Shown here: positions 8,417 to 14,399 of the stretch, in pieces
How positions within the stretch are numbered: the stretch's first letter is position 1
Layout: every line of letters starts with the position of its first letter
Virus record (IMG/VR): IMGVR_UViG_3300025636_000025
Location: 1 to 28,075 of that record
DNA length: 28,075 bases
Source: a virus
Direction: 5' to 3' (one strand)
Program-made: the position numbers and the translations under genes
Notes under the pieces: generated by a model
Told to the model about the DNA's origin: nothing
Seen by the model: only the letters and a program-made list of their open reading frames with translations
The model's database searches: none

Positions 8417-9682
8417 ATGTCAAACGACGTTGCAACAAAAAAAAGAATTTCACTAAAAAACGAAAACGTGGAATCACAAGAAGTAAAAACTGTAGAAACT
8501 ACAAATGTTAATCAACCATTAGAAAGTTTCGATTGGGATGCATACGCATCAGATTGCCCTTCTAGAAATAGAACGGTAAATGAAAGAATTAATGCACCTT
8601 CCGGTTGGAGAGTATTCTCTAAAGAACCATATGCTGGTGAGTTACTAGATTTAATGCTAGAGCATGAGAATAAAAAACCTTCTCAATTTAAAATTAATGT
8701 AGGTACAACATATACTGGTAAAGTACATAGTGTATCAACTGAGTGGGCATTGATCGATATCAATTATAGAGAAATGATATATGTTGATATGTCTAAAGAA
8801 GATGTTGGGATTAAAGATCAAATCTTACCAAACAGCGAAGTAGATATTCAAATATTGGATAATGGATCTTCAAACAGACGTGGTTTTGTTTTAGGTTCTG
8901 TTAGTGCTGGTATTAAAACTGCTAATTTCAGAGAAATTATGGCATCTATTGAAGATGGATCTACAGCATATACTGGTAAAGTAGGTCAAACTATTCCAGG
9001 CGGTGGATATATCGTAGAAGTTCAAGGAATTGAATGTTTTATGCCAGGTTCACTTGCAGGTATAAATAAACTTGCAGATTTCGAATCTATCGTAGGAACT
9101 GAATTATATGTAGTACCTATGAGTTTTTCAGAACGTAGAGGAACTATTGTAGTTTCACACCGTGAATATTTAAAAGCGATGATTCCTTCTAAAATAGAAG
9201 AATTAAGAGAAAGCTCAGCTGGTCAAATGACTGGTAAAGTAACCGGGACAACTAAGTTTGGTGTATTTGTAGAATTTAACCAGTGTTTAACAGGGATGAT
9301 TCACGTTAATGATTTAACACCAGAACATCTTACAAAACATAAGAGTAGAGAAATAGCACCAGGTGATGATATTACATTTTATGTAAAAGAAATCATTAAT
9401 GATAATAAAATTATATTATCACAGGTTGAAGTTAAAGTAAAAGTAGATCCATGGCGAGATATTGAAGAAAGAATTAAAACTCCAGTTGAAATACAAGGTA
9501 CTGTTAAATCGGTTAAAGATTATGGACTTTTTGTTGAAATTGAAGAAGGTGTTACAGGTTTATTACACGTTTCTGAAATTCAAGATATTATCGATCTTAA
9601 AGATGTTAAATCTGGAGATCCTATTACAGTTCAAGTAACTAGAATTGAATCATCAACTCGTAAAGTATTTTTAAAATTGTAA
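8417..9682 (+). CDS. Ribosomal protein bS1-like RNA-binding protein (rpsA homologue) with four S1 domains
   Basis: The 421-residue protein has a charged tail with an FDWDAY motif, then four S1/OB repeats at ~95-165, 181-255, 266-341 and 355-421. Repeat 2 contains GGYIVEVQGIECFMPGSL, closely resembling domain 2 of bacterial bS1 (GGFTVELNGIRAFLPGSL in E. coli). Repeats 3 and 4 carry classic RNA-binding strands (FGVFVEF...GMIHVNDL and YGLFVEI...GLLHVSEI). In bS1, domains 1-2 dock on the 30S subunit and later domains bind mRNA, so this protein looks like bS1 without domains 5-6. That makes it more specific than a general S1-fold nuclease or exosome factor. It lies alone between a candidate promoter and a terminator. 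Probable roles are directing host ribosomes to phage mRNA or acting with a phage RNase; both are inference. Confidence 0.92.
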   Translation: MSNDVATKKRISLKNENVESQEVKTVETTNVNQPLESFDWDAYASDCPSRNRTVNERINAPSGWRVFSKEPYAGELLDLMLEHENKKPSQFKINVGTTYTGKVHSVSTEWALIDINYREMIYVDMSKEDVGIKDQILPNSEVDIQILDNGSSNRRGFVLGSVSAGIKTANFREIMASIEDGSTAYTGKVGQTIPGGGYIVEVQGIECFMPGSLAGINKLADFESIVGTELYVVPMSFSERRGTIVVSHREYLKAMIPSKIEELRESSAGQMTGKVTGTTKFGVFVEFNQCLTGMIHVNDLTPEHLTKHKSREIAPGDDITFYVKEIINDNKIILSQVEVKVKVDPWRDIEERIKTPVEIQGTVKSVKDYGLFVEIEEGVTGLLHVSEIQDIIDLKDVKSGDPITVQVTRIESSTRKVFLKL

Positions 9683-9706
9683 ATTATAATCTAATATAAT
9701 TATTTT

Positions 9707-9735
9707 AAAAGGCATCATTTTATGATGCCTTTTTT
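9707..9735 (+). terminator. Strong intrinsic terminator after the bS1-like gene
   Basis: A perfect 12-bp inverted repeat, AAAAGGCATCAT at 9707-9718 and ATGATGCCTTTT at 9722-9733, encloses a TTT loop. The T-run extends from 9730 to 9735. The GGCATCAT/ATGATGCC core stands out in this AT-rich sequence. It lies 24 bases after the stop codon and is the only clear terminator seen in the window. Confidence 0.92.
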
Positions 9736-9750
9736 ATTTAAAATAAATTT

Positions 9751-9763
9751 GAATATATAAACT
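9751..9763 (+). promoter_or_regulatory. Candidate promoter of the amidoligase-like gene (GAATATATAAACT)
   Basis: The motif lies 15 bases after the terminator and 23 bases before the ATG at 9787. Transcription must restart here if the terminator is efficient, which makes this the best-supported of the six promoter candidates. The adjoining TAAATTTG at 9744-9751 also matches the TAnnTTTG -7 element of Bacteroidota primary-sigma promoters. No clear -33 TTG element stands at the right distance. Confidence 0.5.
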
Positions 9764-9786
9764 AACTTAAGTTTAATTAAATACGT

Positions 9787-11079
9787 ATGGATAATTTTAA
9801 TAATGCTAATATATTAAAGAATGCACTAGTCGGTGTTGAGTTTGAATTCTATTCAAATTTACCAATTGATGAGACTGCCAAGCAGTTAAAAATAATATTA
9901 GGTAAAAAAATAAGAGTTGAGAGCAAGGCACATAGTGACTTTGAAGTTACTAAAGATGAATTCAAAATAGAACCAGATATGAGTGGTGGTGCTAAACTAA
10001 TGGAATTAGTTACAGGTGCAATACCATATTTTGAAGCTCGTTTGATGATTATCAATGTTTGTAAATGGATTGAAGAAAATGGATATACTAATGACAGGTC
10101 ATCAATACATCTTAATCTATCATTTGATAAAGATAAAATAGGAGATAGATATAGAATTTCTAAAATGAATGTGCTTAAGTTTATTTTAGATTTTAAAGAA
10201 GAGCAAGTATTTAAATTATTTCCAAGTAGAAAAGACTCTGCATACGCTAAATCTATTAAATTTGTATTACCTCGTGAAGATACTTATTTTTTTGATGGTA
10301 ATTATATTAGTGAGAAAAACTTTATATTCCCAGATTCTAAATACTATGGTGTTAATTTTGATAAAAGACATAAAAACTATTTAGAATTTAGATATATCGG
10401 AGGTAAAGATTGGGAAAAGAAGACTAACAATATTTTATATATGTTAGATCAATTCTTAATTCAATTATGGAATTCAACATCCTCTAAAAATTTTACTAAT
10501 TTAAATTCACTTGAATTAAAAAAAATACTGGCAAAAAATAAAAGGATTATTGATGCTAGATTGGATTGGAGTGTGATAGAAAGAGAGTGGAAAAACGTTG
10601 AATTTACAGTTGATTTAGTAAAAGTACCTCAAATTATAAATATATATTGGGCAAATATTAAAGATAGAGTCATTAAGCTTTTTACACATGGTGAATTAAC
10701 AAAAGGCCATATTAATTATGATACAGATCTTGGTAAAGTACAGGTTAATGGTGGTAAATTAAATTATTGTGTAGAAATTACAGGTTATGACTTTTTAGAA
10801 TGTGATCTGGCGGGTGAATTTTCATATTGTGATATTTTTAGATCTAATATTAATGGATCAGATATTACTGATTGTAATTTCTACGATTCTACAAAAATTA
10901 ATTCATCTAAAATTAAAAGTTCATATGTTAATAGAAGCTGTGAACTAGATGACTGCTATGTCTATGGTAATGGTGTTATGAAGGGTAAAATGACTGGTGG
11001 TATTTTTAGAGAAGGTAATTATGATAAAAAAACAGCTAGGTTTGACGGTACTGAAATTATATTGTCAAACGAAATATAA
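9787..11079 (+). CDS. Amidoligase-like enzyme fused to C-terminal pentapeptide-like repeats
   Basis: Residues ~13-215 carry the pattern of the amidoligase (COOH-NH2 ligase, glutamine-synthetase-like) family: VGVEFEF (15-21), IEPDMSG...MELVTG (61-77), SSIHLNLSF (105-113) and NYLEFRYIGG (197-206). The acidic residues E18, E20, E62, D64, E73 and E200, with H108 and R202, are candidates for Mg-ATP and substrate binding. This family joins carboxylates to amines using ATP. Residues ~215-315 form a helical linker. Residues ~318-425 are short imperfect repeats (YDFLECDL, FRSNI, NGSDI, TDCNF, KIKSSYV, DDCYV) typical of a pentapeptide beta-helix, perhaps a protein-binding scaffold. The substrate is unknown; peptide, protein and cell-wall targets are all possible. 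The next gene follows 15 bases later and is probably co-transcribed. Confidence 0.75.
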   Translation: MDNFNNANILKNALVGVEFEFYSNLPIDETAKQLKIILGKKIRVESKAHSDFEVTKDEFKIEPDMSGGAKLMELVTGAIPYFEARLMIINVCKWIEENGYTNDRSSIHLNLSFDKDKIGDRYRISKMNVLKFILDFKEEQVFKLFPSRKDSAYAKSIKFVLPREDTYFFDGNYISEKNFIFPDSKYYGVNFDKRHKNYLEFRYIGGKDWEKKTNNILYMLDQFLIQLWNSTSSKNFTNLNSLELKKILAKNKRIIDARLDWSVIEREWKNVEFTVDLVKVPQIINIYWANIKDRVIKLFTHGELTKGHINYDTDLGKVQVNGGKLNYCVEITGYDFLECDLAGEFSYCDIFRSNINGSDITDCNFYDSTKINSSKIKSSYVNRSCELDDCYVYGNGVMKGKMTGGIFREGNYDKKTARFDGTEIILSNEI

Positions 11080-11094
11080 AAATAAAATATAAAA

Positions 11095-11925
11095 ATGAGT
11101 AATATATTTGTAGGAGACGAATCATATCAGCAAGAACCGGAATATAGTTCTGAATGTTTTGCTAATTTCGTAAATGAATTAGCAGATGAAATTACAGGAT
11201 CTTGTATGATTCCAATGAATTTACCCAGAAAGGAAGTTCAAAACATCGTAAAAAGAGCTAAAAAATGGTTTTATAAAAACTATGAATACTCTATGCAAGA
11301 AAGTTTTGCAGTTTTACCAAAACATCTTTTTGAAACTGAATATTTTAAACAAAAAAGAAGTTTTACATTTCCTAAAATGGACCCAGTAACTGGCGGTAAT
11401 GAAGTATATTCTATTTTTGGAGTTTTTGAAGCGGGTACTAGATGGGGTGGATCTATGGATATTAATTTTACACAAGGTGATTTTTCAGCTGAAAGAATTT
11501 TAATGAACAACATGTACAGTGGATCTCATACTGCAGCCGGTGCAGAAAACTTACAATATTATGTAGTTCAAGAGAAATTTTACGATTTAGCTCGACAAAT
11601 TATAGAAAATCCGTTAAGTTTTCATTATAATCAACTAACACATGAATTAAAATTTATGGGAGAAACTCCAAAGCGAGATGTAATTTGTGAGATTTACGAA
11701 ACTATTCCGGAATGTGCTCTTTTTGAAGATGAAGCATTCTTTAGATATTGTGCAGCTAAAATTAAAATTTCATTAGGACAAAAAATGGGAATATTTGGTT
11801 TTACATTACCTGGTAATATTCAAGTTAATCCTGATTTAATTCAAGGTCTTGGTGAAACAGAATTAGAACAAGTAATTGAAGAAATAAAATCTGATGAGGG
11901 AACTGATTGGATGATGCATAGTTAA
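11095..11925 (+). CDS. Uncharacterised probable virion-associated protein (276 residues)
   Basis: I do not recognise this protein with confidence. The N-terminal half has a helix with LPRKEVQNIVKRAKKWFYKN followed by a strand-rich region containing FTFPKMDPVTGGNEVYSIFG. The C-terminal half is helical and ends with AAKIKISLGQKMGIFGFTLP, GNIQVN and an acidic helix (GLGETELEQVIEEIKSDEG). That ending recalls proteins encoded beside neck or baseplate genes of large myoviruses, so a neck, connector or baseplate component is possible. The gene begins 15 bases after the amidoligase-like gene and ends 16 bases before gp25, so it may be a partner or substrate of the enzyme. There is no signal peptide or membrane segment. 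Confidence 0.55.
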   Translation: MSNIFVGDESYQQEPEYSSECFANFVNELADEITGSCMIPMNLPRKEVQNIVKRAKKWFYKNYEYSMQESFAVLPKHLFETEYFKQKRSFTFPKMDPVTGGNEVYSIFGVFEAGTRWGGSMDINFTQGDFSAERILMNNMYSGSHTAAGAENLQYYVVQEKFYDLARQIIENPLSFHYNQLTHELKFMGETPKRDVICEIYETIPECALFEDEAFFRYCAAKIKISLGQKMGIFGFTLPGNIQVNPDLIQGLGETELEQVIEEIKSDEGTDWMMHS

Positions 11926-11927
11926 AA

Positions 11928-11940
11928 GAATATATAAGTA
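11928..11940 (+). promoter_or_regulatory. Candidate phage late promoter before gp25 (GAATATATAAGTA)
   Basis: The motif shares GAATATATAA with the one at 9751. It fills almost the whole 16-base gap and ends one base before the ATG of the gp25-like gene at 11942. If it is a promoter of T4-late type, the start site would fall inside or next to the start codon. That would give a leaderless or nearly leaderless gp25 transcript, or show this copy to be a chance match. Confidence 0.33.
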
Positions 11941-11941
11941 T

Positions 11942-12295
11942 ATGGAATTTTATGTAAAAAATATAGGTGATCCTAAATATCAAAGTGATAAACTACAACA
12001 AGATAATGAAATATCTATGCTATTATCACAGATAGAAACTGTTCTTTTTACAAGAAGAGGTGATGTATTAGGTAAACCAGAATTTGGTACAAATTTAGAA
12101 GATTATGTATACGAGTTACAATATAATAATTATCAAATTAAAAATATAGTTAGTAAGCAAATATCATCATATATTCCACTTGCTAGTAAATATAACGTTG
12201 CAGTTGAGGTTGATTTTATAGAAGATTCAACTAGATATGTGATGTTTTTAGACATTACCGTAGATGCTACAATAAAAATGGGTATTTACATTTAA
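11942..12295 (+). CDS. 25: Baseplate wedge protein gp25-like (sheath-initiator)
   Basis: The length (117 residues) and sequence fit the gp25/GpW-type wedge family. After an N-terminal helix (NEISMLLSQIETVLFTRRG, 22-40) come PEFGTNL (46-52) and DYVYE, aligning with T4 gp25 LLGIITTRKG...PEFGCDLSDQLFE. The second half has the helix KNIVSKQISSYIPLASKYNV and two strands, as in the family. In T4, gp25 joins gp6 and gp53 in the wedge core and nucleates the sheath; despite an old 'lysozyme' label it is structural. It is followed 17 bases later by the gp6/J-like gene, the conserved order in contractile systems. This is the most secure marker that the tail is contractile. Confidence 0.93.
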   Translation: MEFYVKNIGDPKYQSDKLQQDNEISMLLSQIETVLFTRRGDVLGKPEFGTNLEDYVYELQYNNYQIKNIVSKQISSYIPLASKYNVAVEVDFIEDSTRYVMFLDITVDATIKMGIYI

Positions 12296-12312
12296 AATAT
12301 TAGAATAAACCA

Positions 12313-14133
12313 ATGGCAGAATTTAAATTCTTATCAACAGCTAGAGTTAAGGCGAATGAAATGATTAATGACACTCGTACTTATATTACTCGACTATACG
12401 GAAGAACTGGTGAACTTTTTACCACAGCTTCACCGTTTTCTCAAATATTAGAGGTATTGAGTGATATATCTAAATTGATATTATTCTATGTTGAAGATGC
12501 AACGGTTGAACAAAATATATTAACAGCACAACAGCCTGAATCTATATATGGACTATCTAGATTAACTGGACATGATGCTTTTAGAGGTGCAAGTGCTATG
12601 GGTGAAATTAAAGTTCGTTTAAACGTTACTTCATCAATAGAAATTGCAGGTGATGCACTTAATATTCCAGCAAATACTATAATAAAATCTAATACTAACG
12701 GTTTAAAATATATTTTAAAAACAAATAGTGATCAATTTAGAATTGATAAGAGTAATGCCGAATACATTTATATTCCAGTTATCCAGGGTGAAATAGAAAC
12801 ACAAACTGTAACCGGAACAGGTGAAAAATTACAGTCATTTAATATTATAACTAGAAAGGCAACCGATCATCATTCAGTTAAAGTTAGTGTTAATAGCGAA
12901 TTATGGACCAAATATGATTCATTATACGATATGAAACAAGATACTAGAGGATATTTAGTTAAAACTGGAATTACAGGAGGGTTAGATATTTATTTCGGTA
13001 ATGGTTCTTTTGGTATGATACCAGTTGAAGGTGCATCTATTACTATAGAATATTTAAAAACTGATGGAACTTTAGGTGATTTATCAGGTTCTAAAGATTT
13101 AGTTTTTAAATTTGAAACTGAAGGTTCAGATTCTTTAGCTAATGTATATGATTTAAATGAAGTGTTAGAATCTTCATTTACAGTAGCTCCAAGATTAGGT
13201 GCAAATCCTGAAAATATAGAGTTAACTAAATTAATTGCACCACTACAATCAAACTCATTTGTGTTAGCAACTCCAGACAATTACGAACACTTTTTATCTA
13301 GATATGGTATGTTCTCTTATTTAGATGCATATAATACAACCGATGATGGTTATTTAGATGATGATAACGTGATTTATTTGTTTATGTTACCAGATACTAA
13401 AAGAAAATTAACTAAAAATAAAGACTATTTTAATTTAGATTTAAATGAATTTTTCTTTTCTAGTGATGAAAAGAATGGTATTTTACAATTACTTGAAAAT
13501 TCTGGCCAACAAATGGTAACTACTGAAGTTAAAATAGTAGAACCGAGCCTACAATATTTTAGAATGGATATTAAGGTAAGATATTTTGAAGGTTTTGAAA
13601 AATCTAATTTGTATAATGAAATTAGATCTAGAATTTCTAATTATTTAATTAATATTACTAGACGTGATCGACTACCAGCATCTGATATTATTGCATTATT
13701 AGAAGGAATTGAAGGAATTGATTCTGTAAATGTTAAATTTACTTCAAAGGCAGAAGAAGATGCTAGAAGAAATGGGTATTATATAAACAAGACAGTAACT
13801 GTAACTCCGTCAACGCCAGTATTAGAAGATATTGGAAATGGTAAACAGAAATTTGTTTTCTTTAAAAGAACAGTAACTGAACAAAAAATTAATATAGAAC
13901 CTGGGCAGGCAATGCCTGAAAATGTAATTAACTTAGATTCTTTTGGCGATATACTATTAGAAAAAGAAGAAGTTGCACTTTTTAGAGGCGGTTGGCAAGA
14001 CAGAACTGGAGCTGAAGTACTAGATGATGTAAAAATGGGTGAAATGGCAGCTCTTTCAGTTTATTTTGATGAACCTGCAGTTAAAAATACTATATTTACA
14101 CAAATACAAGCAAAAAATAGAAGAGCATTATAA
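12313..14133 (+). CDS. Baseplate wedge protein gp6 / baseplate-J-like
   Basis: This 606-residue protein lies directly after gp25, the expected gp6/J position. Residues ~20-95 (TRLYGRTGELFTTASPFSQI, then LFYVEDATVEQN) form the helical N-terminus that in gp6/J packs against partner wedge subunits. A beta-rich centre follows, including a GGLDIYFGNGSFGMIP segment (~218-235). Residues ~410-475 contain the typical J-like tail domain: two strands (LQYFRMDIKVRYFEG), a helix with LYNEIRSRISNYL, then SDIIALLEGIEGIDSVNVKF. Length is close to T4 gp6 (660 residues). In the family this protein forms the ring holding the baseplate and triggering sheath contraction. It overlaps the next gene by one base. Confidence 0.88.
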   Translation: MAEFKFLSTARVKANEMINDTRTYITRLYGRTGELFTTASPFSQILEVLSDISKLILFYVEDATVEQNILTAQQPESIYGLSRLTGHDAFRGASAMGEIKVRLNVTSSIEIAGDALNIPANTIIKSNTNGLKYILKTNSDQFRIDKSNAEYIYIPVIQGEIETQTVTGTGEKLQSFNIITRKATDHHSVKVSVNSELWTKYDSLYDMKQDTRGYLVKTGITGGLDIYFGNGSFGMIPVEGASITIEYLKTDGTLGDLSGSKDLVFKFETEGSDSLANVYDLNEVLESSFTVAPRLGANPENIELTKLIAPLQSNSFVLATPDNYEHFLSRYGMFSYLDAYNTTDDGYLDDDNVIYLFMLPDTKRKLTKNKDYFNLDLNEFFFSSDEKNGILQLLENSGQQMVTTEVKIVEPSLQYFRMDIKVRYFEGFEKSNLYNEIRSRISNYLINITRRDRLPASDIIALLEGIEGIDSVNVKFTSKAEEDARRNGYYINKTVTVTPSTPVLEDIGNGKQKFVFFKRTVTEQKINIEPGQAMPENVINLDSFGDILLEKEEVALFRGGWQDRTGAEVLDDVKMGEMAALSVYFDEPAVKNTIFTQIQAKNRRAL

Positions 14134-14399
14134 TGTTAGTAACTAATTTATTTAAATCTAGGAGAAAACGTAACTATGATGTTCGAAAGAGTATTGTTGA
14201 TGATAGAAAGCATTTAGGAAATCCATATAGAAATAACTTATTAAAGAATTCGTTATCATCTTATATTTTTAGAAATGCTTATATGAATGATTTTGTAATT
14301 ATGATACAACAAGTCCTATCAGATTTAGTAGATAGTGTTGGGAGATTAAAATCATACAAATCATATACTATTAAAAAAGAAGACAGTCGAGTTAGATAA
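14133..14399 (+). CDS. Small basic protein between wedge genes (88 residues)
   Basis: The start codon shares one base with the stop of the gp6-like gene (TAATG), and its own stop shares one base with the next start, so all three are tightly coupled. The protein is strongly basic at the N-terminus (FKSRRKRNYDVRKSIVDDRK) and has a hydrophobic helical centre (IFRNAYMNDFVIMIQQVLSD) that looks amphipathic rather than membrane-spanning. I recognise no family. Strict retention between two wedge genes suggests a small wedge linker or assembly factor, which is inference only. Confidence 0.7.
   Translation: MLVTNLFKSRRKRNYDVRKSIVDDRKHLGNPYRNNLLKNSLSSYIFRNAYMNDFVIMIQQVLSDLVDSVGRLKSYKSYTIKKEDSRVR

Noticed and set aside
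9787-11079. Amidoligase-like gene as glutamine synthetase or an ATP-grasp ligase
   Set aside because: It lacks the length and signature motifs of glutamine synthetase, and no ATP-grasp Gly-rich loop is visible; the short acidic/His/EFR pattern fits the amidoligase branch better.
12990-13280. Minus-strand open frame of 96 codons (with similar ones at 7064-7339 and 18577-18849)
   Set aside because: They are fully inside well-supported + strand genes, have no promoter or partner genes and no protein-like motifs; they are antisense shadows.
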